The notes under the pieces were generated by a model. The model worked only from the letters and a program-made list of their open reading frames with translations. It had not been told where the DNA came from and did no database searches. This document shows, one piece after another, positions 41,189-48,787 of a DNA stretch of 64,000 bases. Numbering within the stretch: position 1 is the first letter of the stretch; the number at the start of each line of letters is the position of its first letter. The DNA is from Actinosynnema sp042752395. GTDB taxonomy: Bacteria; Actinomycetota; Actinomycetes; Mycobacteriales; Pseudonocardiaceae. The stretch lies in NCBI RefSeq assembly GCF_042752395.1, contig NZ_JBHYXZ010000024.1, forward strand, positions 11,933-75,932, given 5' to 3'. The position numbers and the translations under genes are program-made.

Positions 41189-42299
41189 CGGCGGACAGCA
41201 CCTCGAGCTCCGCGTCCAGCGCCTCGTCGAAGCCCTTGCGCGCGGCGGCGAGCGTCGGCGCGGCGACGTCGACCCGGACGATCAGGTCCTTGCTGGTGTA
41301 GTGGCCGCGGACGCGGGCGTTCTGCCCGTCCTTCGCGTCGACCTGGCCCGCCATCACGCCGGCGGGGGTGTCGGTCACCTGCACCATGCCGTTGTTGATC
41401 TGGGTGTTGTGCAGGCCGACCGTGCCGGCGGCGGCCGCCGCGGCGTCGGTGCACTGCACGATCAGGATGATGCCCTTGGAGCCGTCGTCCAGGGTGAACT
41501 GGGCCAGCTTGGTCTTGGACGCGCCCGCGGAGGTGTAGAGCGCGCTCTCGGAGTCGAGCAGGTACTTGAGGTTCGGGACCGCGGTGAAGTCGGTCACCGC
41601 CTTGTTCGTGCTCACCTTGCCGGGGACCTTGCCGACCGGCAGCGGGTCCGGCGGCGGTGGCGGCGTGGTGGTCGTGGTGGCGGTCGGCGTCTGGCTCGAG
41701 GACTCGGCGGCGGGCGTCGAGCCGCCGCGGCCCCAGATCCAGTAGGCGCCGAACGCGATGCCCGCGAGCAGCACGATCGCCACGACGATGCCGATGACCT
41801 TGCCCTTGCCGCCGCTGCCGCTGTCGTCGAAGACCTCGGGCCCCTGGGCGATCCAGCTCGGGTTGGCGTCGCCGACGGGGCTGTAGCTGTCGCCGCCCCA
41901 CGGCGGGGTGCTCGACGGCGGGCCCGCCTGCCAGCCGCCCGGCGGCGGCGGGGGCATCTGGTTCGGCGGCGGCGCGATGGGCGCCACGTACTGGGTGCGG
42001 TCGGCGTCGGTCGGCCGCTGGCTCACGACCTGGGTCTTGTCCGCGTTGGCCTGCGGGCCGCCGGGCGTGACGATCTGGGTCGCGTCCGGGTTCGGCTGCT
42101 GCTGCTGGTGCTGCGGGGGCACCGCGTCCCACCGCACGGGCGGCGCGAACGGGCCGCTGTTGGTCTGCGCCGGTGCGGCCGGGCCGCCACCCGAGGCGGC
42201 GGCGAGGAGTTCATCCCGGCGACGGCGGTAGTCGTCGGCACTGATCCGACCCTCCGCCAACGTGCGGTCCAACTCTGCCAGGTCCTCTTGCCAGGACAT
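41181..42299 (-). CDS. Membrane-anchored protein with SHOCT-like N-terminus, paralogue A
   Basis: A 372-residue protein. Residues 1-35 (WQEDLAELDRTLAEGRISAD, then DYRRRRDELLA) resemble a SHOCT-like short helical domain. A Pro/Gln-rich cytosolic linker follows with TQIV, TQVV and TQYV repeats that look like phosphothreonine sites. One membrane helix near residues 175-195 (KVIGIVVAIVLLAGIAFGAYW) leads to a Thr/Pro stalk and an extracytoplasmic domain whose last 45 residues match the protein at 36773-37411. Start ATG at 42299 with GGAGGAG four bases upstream. It heads the surface-glycan run; TQ motifs might bind an FHA protein. Confidence 0.78.
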   Translation of the reverse strand: MSWQEDLAELDRTLAEGRISADDYRRRRDELLAAASGGGPAAPAQTNSGPFAPPVRWDAVPPQHQQQQPNPDATQIVTPGGPQANADKTQVVSQRPTDADRTQYVAPIAPPPNQMPPPPPGGWQAGPPSSTPPWGGDSYSPVGDANPSWIAQGPEVFDDSGSGGKGKVIGIVVAIVLLAGIAFGAYWIWGRGGSTPAAESSSQTPTATTTTTPPPPPDPLPVGKVPGKVSTNKAVTDFTAVPNLKYLLDSESALYTSAGASKTKLAQFTLDDGSKGIILIVQCTDAAAAAAGTVGLHNTQINNGMVQVTDTPAGVMAGQVDAKDGQNARVRGHYTSKDLIVRVDVAAPTLAAARKGFDEALDAELEVLSADG

Positions 42300-42602
42300 T
42301 CCGCTCCTCCAGGGGTTGCCGCGCGAGCGCCATTGTTGCCTATGCGTTCCGGGGCGGTGCGGGCATACGGCACTTGTGATGCGGTCGTTGCCGGCCGCTG
42401 GTCCCTCCGGGTGGCCCACGCCACGCGACCGCCGCGGCCCGTGACGGGGTCCGTCGCCCTGACGTTCGGCGCCCGACCGCCCACGGTCCGCGACGCCGCG
42501 CGGGCGGGCCGGGCGCGCGCACCGGCCACCTACGATGTGAGAGCGCTCCCCACACGGCGCGGTGTGGGCGTCACACCACCCGCCGTCCGCAGGAGCAGCC
42601 CC
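42300..42602. promoter_or_regulatory. Divergent control region, glycan operon / ABC exporter
   Basis: About 300 bases without a gene. TACGAT at 42531-42536 is a possible -10 for the ABC gene, without a clear -35. CCCACAC-GGCGCG-GTGTGGG (42549-42568) is a perfect 7-bp inverted repeat in the expected leader of the ABC gene. AGGAG near 42590 is its ribosome binding site, and GGAGGAG near 42304-42310 on the minus strand serves the anchored protein gene. Confidence 0.5.
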
Positions 42603-44354
42603 ATGCCCCACGGTCCGCTCGACCACCGCTACCGCGGCGAGCACCCGCTCCGCACCCTGCTCTACCTCTACCGGGAGGACCGCGGGAAGCTCGCCCTCGG
42701 CGCGGGCGCGTTCTTCGTCAAGCACAGCCCGACCTGGCTGACCCCGCTCATCACGGCCCACGTCATCGACGTCGTCGTGCAGCGCCGGCCGATCGTCGGC
42801 ATGTGGCTCGGCGCGGGGCTGCTGCTGGTCATGCTCGTGCTCAACTACCCGTTCGCCATCCTCTACACGCGCTGGTGGTACGGCAGCGCGCGGCGGATGG
42901 GCATGCGGACGAGGTCCGCGCTGAGCCGCCGCATGCAGCAGCTCTCCATCGGCTACCACGCGCGGGTCAGCGCGGGCGTGCTGCAGACCAAGGTCATCCG
43001 GGACGTCGAGAGCATCGAGACCTCCACCCAGCAGATCGGCGACCAGGGGCTCGCCGCGCTGGCCACGCTGAGCGGCGCGCTGGCCGTGATCGCGGTGGGC
43101 GCGCCCGCGTTCCTGCCGGTGTTCCTGCTCGTCGTGCCCGCCGCGGCGGTGCTGGTGATGTGGCTGCGCGGCCGGCTGCGCGCGTACAACGAGTCGTTCC
43201 GCCAGGAGGTCGAGCAGCTGTCGTCGCGGGTCGGGGAGATGACCACGCTCATCCCCATCACCCGCGCGCACGGCCTGGAGCGCACCGCCCTCGACCGCAT
43301 GGACGGCACGCTGCGCCAGGTCTTCGCGGCCGGCATGAAGCTCGACGGCCTCAACGTCCGGTTCGGCGCGCTGGCCTGGATCCTGCTCAACGCCCTGGGC
43401 GTCGGCTGCCTCGCGGGCTCGGCCCTGGCCGCCTACCACGGCCGGCTGTCCGTCACGCCCGGTGACGTGGTGATGCTCAGCGCCTACTTCGCCTCCCTCA
43501 CCGGCGCGGTCACCACGTTGATGAGCCTGGCCCCGCTGATCGGCAAGGGCTTGGCGTCGGTGCGCTCGCTCGGCGAGGTGCTGGAAGCGCCCGACCTGGA
43601 GCACAACGCGGGCAAGGCGCGGGTGGACGTGGTGCGCGGCGGCGTGCGGTTCGAGGGCGTCGGGTTCTCCTACCCCGACGCCGACCGGCCCTCCGTGCGC
43701 GACTTCGACCTCGACGTGCGGCCGGGCGAGACGATCGCGCTGGTCGGCGCGTCCGGCGCGGGCAAGTCGACGGTGGTGAACCTCGTCATCGGGTTCCTGC
43801 GACCGACCGAGGGCCGCATCCTGCTCGACGGCGTGGACATGGAGACCCTCGACCTGCGCAGCTACCGGCGGTTCCTGTCGGTGGTGCCGCAGGAGTCGGT
43901 GCTGTTCGAGGGCACCATCCGGGAGAACGTCGGCTACGGCCTCGACGACGTGCCCGAGGACGTGGTGCGCCGCGCGCTGGCCGACGCCAACGCGCTGGAG
44001 TTCATCGACCGGCTGCCGTCCGGGCTGGACACCGTGGTCGGCGAGCGCGGCGCGCGGCTGTCCGGCGGGCAGAAGCAGCGGCTGGCGATCGCCAGGGCGC
44101 TGATCCGCGACCCGCGGGTGCTCGTGCTGGACGAGGCGACCTCCGCGCTGGACCACCGGTCCGAGGCGCTGGTGCAGCAGGCGCTGGCCCGCCTGGTGCG
44201 GGGGCGCACGGTGTTCGTGGTGGCGCACCGGCTGTCCACGATCCGCAACGCGGACCGGATCGTGGTGATGGACGACGGCCGGATCGCGGAGATCGGCTCG
44301 CACGACGAGTTGCTGCGGTCGGGGGGTCTGTACGCGCGGGCACAGAGCGCGTAG
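42603..44354 (+). CDS. ABC exporter, fused membrane and ATPase domains
   Basis: A 583-residue half-transporter of the MsbA/multidrug type that should act as a dimer. Residues 20-310 hold six membrane helices. The ATPase domain has Walker A GASGAGKST near 372, Q-loop VVPQESVLFEGTIRENVGYG, signature LSGGQKQRLAIARALI near 478, Walker B VLVLDEATSALD and H-loop VAHRLS. Start ATG at 42603 with AGGAG upstream. It is divergent from the surface-glycan operon and could export a lipid-linked product of it, but exporters of this type also move drugs or peptides. Confidence 0.9.
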   Translation: MPHGPLDHRYRGEHPLRTLLYLYREDRGKLALGAGAFFVKHSPTWLTPLITAHVIDVVVQRRPIVGMWLGAGLLLVMLVLNYPFAILYTRWWYGSARRMGMRTRSALSRRMQQLSIGYHARVSAGVLQTKVIRDVESIETSTQQIGDQGLAALATLSGALAVIAVGAPAFLPVFLLVVPAAAVLVMWLRGRLRAYNESFRQEVEQLSSRVGEMTTLIPITRAHGLERTALDRMDGTLRQVFAAGMKLDGLNVRFGALAWILLNALGVGCLAGSALAAYHGRLSVTPGDVVMLSAYFASLTGAVTTLMSLAPLIGKGLASVRSLGEVLEAPDLEHNAGKARVDVVRGGVRFEGVGFSYPDADRPSVRDFDLDVRPGETIALVGASGAGKSTVVNLVIGFLRPTEGRILLDGVDMETLDLRSYRRFLSVVPQESVLFEGTIRENVGYGLDDVPEDVVRRALADANALEFIDRLPSGLDTVVGERGARLSGGQKQRLAIARALIRDPRVLVLDEATSALDHRSEALVQQALARLVRGRTVFVVAHRLSTIRNADRIVVMDDGRIAEIGSHDELLRSGGLYARAQSA

Positions 44355-44362
44355 CCGGGCGC

Positions 44363-44968
44363 TCAGCCCTTCTTGGTGAGCAGCGTGGGGCCGACGATGC
44401 GCCGGGCGATCCGGCGGAACCGGCTGCGCGGCTTGGCGGGCGGCGGCGTCGGCTTGGCCGCCTCGGGCGCGGCCTGCGGCGCGGGGTCGGCGGTCGGCGC
44501 GGGGGCCGGCGCGGGTGCGCCGTTCACCGGCGGCGTCACCGGCTGGACCGGCGCGGGCTGGGCGGGCGCGGGCTGGGCGGGCGCGGTTTGGAGCGGTGCG
44601 GCCTGAAGTGGTGCGGCCTGAAGTGGTGCGGCCTGAACGGGAGCGGGTTGGGCGGGAGCAGCCTGGAGCGGCGCGGGCTGAAGGGGCGCGGGCTGAAGGG
44701 GCGCGGGTTGGGCGGGGGCGGCGGGAACGGGCGCGACCTGGAGCGGGGCGGCCTGGACGGCGGGCTGCGGCAGGGGGCCGGCGGGCACGTCGTGCGCGGG
44801 CACGGGCGGGAACTTCGTCGTGGCGACCGCGACGGGGGTCAGGTCGGTCGCCGTCACCGGTTCCGCGGTCGGCCAAGCGGGTTCCCGCGCGTCCGTGACG
44901 GGCTGGATGCGGATCGTGGGCGTGTCGTGGGTTCGCTGGGGCTGGGTGGGCACCTGGCTGGACGTCAC
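44363..44968 (-). CDS. Pro/Ala/Gln-rich repeat protein, 201 residues
   Basis: A low-complexity protein with no membrane segment. The middle (residues about 70-140) is built of five-residue units such as QAAPL, QPAPL and QPAPV. The C-terminus is short and strongly basic (KPRSRFRRIARRIVGPTLLT). The start GTG at 44968 has GGAGG directly upstream, rather close. An N-terminal TPTIRIQPVTDAREPAWPTA segment may be folded. It lies nine bases from the end of the convergent ABC gene. The composition fits a flexible spacer or wall-associated protein. Function unknown. Confidence 0.6.
   Translation of the reverse strand: MTSSQVPTQPQRTHDTPTIRIQPVTDAREPAWPTAEPVTATDLTPVAVATTKFPPVPAHDVPAGPLPQPAVQAAPLQVAPVPAAPAQPAPLQPAPLQPAPLQAAPAQPAPVQAAPLQAAPLQAAPLQTAPAQPAPAQPAPVQPVTPPVNGAPAPAPAPTADPAPQAAPEAAKPTPPPAKPRSRFRRIARRIVGPTLLTKKG
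44550..44760 (-). repeat. 15-bp coding repeats of the QAAPL type
   Basis: Tandem 15-bp units, for example three near-identical copies around ggtgcggcctgaagt at 44597-44641 and others on both sides, encoding the Pro/Ala/Gln array of the protein at 44363-44968. Copy number is likely variable. Confidence 0.8.
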
Positions 44969-45014
44969 TCCTCCGATCTTGCCAAAACACGTTCGGTGAC
45001 CCGGGGGAGGGCGA

Positions 45015-45431
45015 TCAGCAGAAGATGATCCCGCACGGTCTGCGGGTCGTCGTCGTGGTCGTGGTCGTCGTGGTGGTGGGCCGCCGCGTGGTGGTCGTGG
45101 TGGGCCGCGCCGTGGTGGTGGTCGTGGTGGTCGCCTCGGTCGTCGTGGTGACCTCGGTCGTCGTCGTGCTGGTGGTCGTCGCGGACGATGACGTCGTGGT
45201 CGTCGTCGTGCCGGACGGGCGTGAGCCGGTGGTCGTCGTGCCGGTCGCGGCCGCCGTGCGCGCGGGCTGCTCGCTGCGCTTGACGACGACGATCTCGCCG
45301 CCACCGCCGGTGGGCTCCAGGCTGCGGGGCGCTCTGCCCAGCCCGCCCTGGACCGCCAGGAGGGCGGCCACCGCCGCGCCGATCAGGGCGCCGAAGGCGA
45401 GCCGGCCGGGGGCACTCAACGCCGTGAGCAT
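45015..45431 (-). CDS. Membrane-anchored Thr-rich protein, 138 residues
   Basis: N-terminal hydrophobic segment residues 8-30 (PGRLAFGALIGAAVAALLAV) acts as signal or anchor. About 45 residues later begins a stretch of nearly pure Thr, broken by RP and EV, to residue 128, ending RRPCGIIFC with two Cys. Such Thr runs are usual O-mannosylation or wall-spanning stalks in actinobacteria. The ATG at 45431 is preferred over a TTG at 45437. The encoding DNA is a GTGGTC-rich simple repeat at about 45050-45200. Family not recognised. Confidence 0.65.
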   Translation of the reverse strand: MLTALSAPGRLAFGALIGAAVAALLAVQGGLGRAPRSLEPTGGGGEIVVVKRSEQPARTAAATGTTTTGSRPSGTTTTTTSSSATTTSTTTTEVTTTTEATTTTTTTARPTTTTTRRPTTTTTTTTTTTRRPCGIIFC

Positions 45432-45482
45432 CCCCAACGACTACCGGCCTCACTCGTTAGGGTCAAATCCTTCGGGACATCT

Positions 45483-45519
45483 GGTACCGGCCCGACACTT
45501 CGGGTATCGGGCCGGTACC
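45483..45519 (-). terminator. Strong hairpin after the OsmC gene
   Basis: A perfect 13-bp stem GGTACCGGCCCGA / TCGGGCCGGTACC with an 11-base loop, 13 bases beyond the stop at 45532. There is no T run, as is common for actinobacterial terminators. Confidence 0.7.
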
Positions 45520-45531
45520 ACCGTCACGCGA

Positions 45532-45960
45532 TCACTGCTTGAGGTTCGCGGTCAGCGTGATCTCGGTGCCCGCCAGCGCCTTGCTGACCGGGCAGTTCTC
45601 CTTGGCGTTCTGGGCGGCGGCGGCGAAGCCCTCGGCGTCGAGGCCGGGCACGACCGCGGTGACGGTCAGGTGGATGCCGGTGATGCCGGTGCCCGGCTGG
45701 AACGTCACCTCGGCCGAGGTCTCGACCTCCTGCGGCGGGGTGCCCGCCTGCGCGAGGCCGTGCGACAGCGCCATCGAGTAGCAGGACGAGTGGGCGGCGG
45801 CGATCAGCTCCTCGGGGCTGGTCTTGCCGTTCGCCGCTTCGGCCCGGGACGGCCAGCTCACCTCGTACGTGCCGATGCCCGACGACTCCAGGGCGACGGT
45901 GCCCTTGCCCTCGAGCAGGTTGCCTTCCCAGTTGGTGGTCGCCTTGCGGGTGGTGGCCAT
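45532..45960 (-). CDS. OsmC family peroxiredoxin-like protein
   Basis: A 142-residue protein of the OsmC/Ohr superfamily, which reduces organic or fatty-acid hydroperoxides with two cysteines. The first Cys is in IAAAHSSCYSMALSHGL near residue 60 and the second in NAKENCPVSKALAGTEI near residue 123, the standard spacing. TSPEELIAAAH precedes the first Cys as in OsmC rather than Ohr. Start ATG at 45960. It has its own terminator and is monocistronic. Confidence 0.92.
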   Translation of the reverse strand: MATTRKATTNWEGNLLEGKGTVALESSGIGTYEVSWPSRAEAANGKTSPEELIAAAHSSCYSMALSHGLAQAGTPPQEVETSAEVTFQPGTGITGIHLTVTAVVPGLDAEGFAAAAQNAKENCPVSKALAGTEITLTANLKQ

Positions 45961-46051
45961 GTGCGCAACTCCGTGTTCGACGTGGAGGACCTGTCGACGC
46001 CAAACCTAGTGGTGATCGTCCGCGCGCGCCGGAACCCGAAGGCCGGAATGC

Positions 46052-46085
46052 GGAAGACCCCCGGTGCGGACACGGGGGGTCTTCC
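46052..46085 (-). terminator. Hairpin after tRNA-Gly
   Basis: An 11-bp stem GGAAGACCCCC / GGGGGTCTTCC, five bases downstream of the tRNA 3' end on the minus strand. Confidence 0.65.
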
Positions 46086-46089
46086 CGAG

Positions 46090-46162
46090 AGCGGATGACG
46101 AGACTCGAACTCGCGACCCTCACCTTGGCAAGGTGATGCGCTACCAACTGCGCTACATCCGC
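46090..46162 (-). tRNA. tRNA-Gly (anticodon GCC)
   Basis: On the minus strand GCGGATG (46162-46156) pairs with CATCCGC, discriminator T as usual for glycine. The anticodon arm CACC-TTGCCAA-GGTG gives GCC. The D arm GCGCAGTTGGTAGCGC and T arm GTCGCGAGTTCGAGTCTCG-like region are complete. CCA is not encoded. The stop of the gene at 46176 is 13 bases upstream, so they may be co-transcribed. Confidence 0.94.
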
Positions 46163-46175
46163 CTGCTGGGGACAA

Positions 46176-46586
46176 CTATAGCCCATGTTCCAAGGGGGTT
46201 TCGACGGGGGGTCCCGTTCGCGCCAACAAGCGGTCCACCTCGGTCAACCGCTCCTTCGGCCAGCGCCACTCCCAGAGCGGCCGGACGCGGTCCACCACCT
46301 CGGCGGGCAGCCACGGCGCCACCTCGTCGCGCAGCTCCCACTCGTCGAACACGTGCTCGTAGAAACTCACCACGGACGCGTCGGACAGGAACCGCTCCGG
46401 CTGCCGGAAGCACCAGTGCGCGAACCCGTAAACGCGGCCGAGCACCTCGCGGTCGCCGTCGCGGTGCGCCTCCAGCGCGAGTTGCCACAACTCGGCCAGG
46501 AAGACGTGGCAGGACCACGACTCGCGCTCGACGACGGCGCTCAGCTCGGGGAGGAGGGCGGAAGCCCTTGCGCGCCAGTCGACCAC
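46176..46586 (-). CDS. Hypothetical Trp-rich acidic protein, 136 residues
   Basis: A soluble, acidic, Trp-rich helical protein. Segments SWSCHVFLAELWQLALEAHR, VYGFAHWCFRQPERFLSDAS and VVSFYEHVFDEWELRDEVAP recall a small family of hypothetical proteins (DUF7674-like), with immunity-protein-like features, but I am not sure. Start GTG at 46586; no clear ribosome binding site. The upstream frame continues but loses coding character. No toxin gene is adjacent. Confidence 0.65.
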   Translation of the reverse strand: MVDWRARASALLPELSAVVERESWSCHVFLAELWQLALEAHRDGDREVLGRVYGFAHWCFRQPERFLSDASVVSFYEHVFDEWELRDEVAPWLPAEVVDRVRPLWEWRWPKERLTEVDRLLARTGPPVETPLEHGL

Positions 46587-46835
46587 GCGGCAGGAGCGTA
46601 CTCGTCGCGGCGGAACCCGCAGCGCCGTCGGCCACCACCTGACGCCCAGCCGTGACCGGTCCGTCACCGACCGCGAGCGTCTCGACGGCGGTGGACAGCC
46701 GCTCCGACTGGGCCGAACGGCCCACACCGACCGTCGGGTGTTCGGTATCGGCTCGCTATCGCTTCGGCCCGGGATCAGCCGTCTGTGGCATCTTGACCAG
46801 TGGACCACAGGCTTGGCGGGAGGTGCCGGGGCGGG

Positions 46836-48239
46836 ATGGCCGGAGATGCCGATTTCGACCGGGAACTGCTCGCCAGGGTCAGGGCGGGTGACGACGGCGC
46901 GTTCGGCGAGCTGTTCACCCGGCACGCGGACGCCGTCCGCCGCTTCGCCCTCCGGCACGTGCGTGAACACGCCGAGGCCGACGACCTCACCGCGGAGGCG
47001 TTCTTCCGCGTGCTCCAGGCGATCCGCCGGGGCAACGGCCCGACCGACCACGTCCGGACCTACCTGCTGACCGTCGCGCGCCGGGTGGCGTGGGAGTGGA
47101 GCGGGCGGCGGCGGGACGTGCCGGTGGAGGACGAGGAGCTGAGCCGGCGGGTCGAGCCGTTCCCGGACGTCACCGCGAGCCGGCCGGAGCACGCGCTGAT
47201 CTCCCGCGCGTTCACCAGCCTGCCCGAGCGGTGGCGCACGGTGCTGTGGCGGGTCGAGGTGGAGGGCGAGCGGCCGGCCGCGGTCGCGCCCGCCTACGGC
47301 CTGAGCCCGAACGCGATGGCGGCCCTGGCCCGCCGGGCCCGCGAGGGGCTGCGGGCGGCCTACCTCCAGGCGCACCTGGCCGCGGACGCCGGGCCGAGCG
47401 CGTGCGGCTCGGTGGTGGCCAAGCTCGGCACGTACACGGCGGGCGGCGCGCAGGGCGCCGAGCACAAGCGCATCCGCAAGCACCTCCGGACCTGCTCGTC
47501 CTGCAACGCGCTGCACGCCGAGCTGGTCGAGGTGTGCTCGACGCTGCGGGCGCACGCGGCGAGCATCGCCGTGCCGGTGGCCGCGACCGCGCTGCTCGCC
47601 CCGGCGGCGCTCGGTCCGGCCGCGCTCGCCCCGGCCGCGCTGGGCCCGGCGGTGGTCGGCAAGGCCGCGTGGCTGACCGGGCGGGTGAAGCTCGCGCTGG
47701 CGGCCACCGCCTCGGCCGCGGCCGTGGGGCTGTTCGGGGTGGTCGCCGGGACGGTCACCGGCGGGCCCGGACCGGCGCTGGTGCAGGCCGGCCCGAACGG
47801 CGCGCCCGACGAGCAGGTGCTGGCGCTGTGCTCGACCACCGCGACCACGACCGTGATCGGCACGCCGACCAGCGAGACGTCGCCGTCGGCCGGCGCCAGG
47901 CAGGTCGTCGCGCACGTCGGGACCCGGCCGGCCGACCGCTCCGCGGCGCCCGTCACGACCTCCGCGCCCCCGCCCGCGCCGCCCGCGGTGGAGCCGACCG
48001 GGAGCGCCCCGCCGGCCCGCGAACGCGCCCTGGAGACCGACACCGCGCCGGTCACGACCTCCGCGTCCGCGTCGGTGCTGGTGCTGACCACCACGACCGC
48101 CGTCACCACGACCGCCGTCACGACGACCACCGCCTCCCCGCCCAGGTCGGCGGGCACGTCGGTCGAGCCGCCGAAGCCCTCGGTGACGCCGACGACCGTC
48201 ACCCTGCACCCGACGCCGATCCGGCTGGACCCCGCGTAG
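46836..48239 (+). CDS. ECF sigma factor fused to zinc-finger, membrane and Thr/Pro tail
   Basis: A 467-residue protein. Sigma-70 region 2 at residues 20-88 (ELFTRHADAVRRFALRHVRE, DDLTAEAFFRVLQAIR) and region 4 at 115-178 (SLPERWRTVLWRVEVEGERP, LSPNAMAALARRAREGLR). Residues 190-223 form a zinc-binding anti-sigma-like motif, C190 and H216-x3-C220-x2-C223. One membrane helix follows near 285-307, then about 150 extracytoplasmic residues rich in Thr, Pro and Ala. Sigma and anti-sigma-like parts are thus one polypeptide anchored in the membrane. ATG 46836 has GGGAGGT about 11 bases upstream; a GTG at 46800 is possible. Confidence 0.85.
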   Translation: MAGDADFDRELLARVRAGDDGAFGELFTRHADAVRRFALRHVREHAEADDLTAEAFFRVLQAIRRGNGPTDHVRTYLLTVARRVAWEWSGRRRDVPVEDEELSRRVEPFPDVTASRPEHALISRAFTSLPERWRTVLWRVEVEGERPAAVAPAYGLSPNAMAALARRAREGLRAAYLQAHLAADAGPSACGSVVAKLGTYTAGGAQGAEHKRIRKHLRTCSSCNALHAELVEVCSTLRAHAASIAVPVAATALLAPAALGPAALAPAALGPAVVGKAAWLTGRVKLALAATASAAAVGLFGVVAGTVTGGPGPALVQAGPNGAPDEQVLALCSTTATTTVIGTPTSETSPSAGARQVVAHVGTRPADRSAAPVTTSAPPPAPPAVEPTGSAPPARERALETDTAPVTTSASASVLVLTTTTAVTTTAVTTTTASPPRSAGTSVEPPKPSVTPTTVTLHPTPIRLDPA

Positions 48240-48325
48240 CCACCGGTTTCACCCGCGAGGTGCAAGACTCTCCCGGTAGCGTGGAGATCGCTTGAGTGAT
48301 CGCTCGACGTCCCGAGGAGACGGTG

Positions 48326-48760
48326 ATGACGCGGCTGGTGCGCGGTGCGGACGGCCGGATGTGGACGGTGCGCAGCCAGATCGAGTGGCGCAACCCGTCG
48401 GCCGACGCCGACTTCGAGCACGACGTGAGCGGCGGTCAGGGCCCGGGCGTGCTGATGCTCGCGATCGTCATCGCCATGGGCGTCATCCTGGTGGCGTGGA
48501 CGCCGCCGGAGGTCGTCGTGCCCGGCTGGCTGCTGGTGGCGCTGGTCCTGGTGTTCCTCTTCTTCCCGGTCCGCTGGGCGGTGCGGCGGCCGTGGCGGAT
48601 CACGGCGGACTCGAAGAAGACCGAGGAGCTGCCGCCGGAGCGGTGGGTCGGCTCGGTGCGCGGCTTCCTCACCGTGCGCAACGAGGTCGCCAACGTGGCC
48701 CGCAAGATCGAGATGTACTCGCTGCCCGACCTGGACGGCCCGCTGCAACCGGTCGACTGA
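48326..48760 (+). CDS. Two-helix membrane protein, 144 residues
   Basis: The N-terminus has RMWTVRSQIEWRNPSADADF, then two membrane helices near residues 42-60 (PGVLMLAIVIAMGVILVAW) and 66-83 (VPGWLLVALVLVFLFFPVRW). A cytosolic tail follows with PPERWVGSVRGFLTVRNEVA. Start ATG at 48326 with GAGGAG seven bases upstream. Similar proteins are common beside DNA-repair genes in actinobacteria but have no assigned role. It is 27 bases from the glycosylase gene. Confidence 0.75.
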   Translation: MTRLVRGADGRMWTVRSQIEWRNPSADADFEHDVSGGQGPGVLMLAIVIAMGVILVAWTPPEVVVPGWLLVALVLVFLFFPVRWAVRRPWRITADSKKTEELPPERWVGSVRGFLTVRNEVANVARKIEMYSLPDLDGPLQPVD

Positions 48761-48787
48761 CGGCCCGGCGCGGGTGACACTGGTGCG

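Noticed and set aside
36743..41398. A very long open frame of about 1550 codons on the plus strand
   Set aside because: It is antisense to the glycosyltransferase and anchored-protein genes. Its translation is Arg/Gly/His-rich without motifs, the usual result of third-position GC bias. The minus-strand frame has intact domain motifs.
45050..45200. GTGGTC-rich simple repeat as a regulatory or structural DNA element
   Set aside because: It is fully explained by Thr codons of the gene at 45015-45431 and stays in frame throughout.
45524..46186. A longer minus-strand frame across the OsmC gene and tRNA-Gly
   Set aside because: It runs through the tRNA and lacks any domain; the OsmC frame with both Cys motifs is clearly the real one.
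46176..46586. Immunity protein of a toxin system
   Set aside because: The Trp-rich acidic composition suggested it, but no toxin or secretion gene is adjacent, so it is left as hypothetical.
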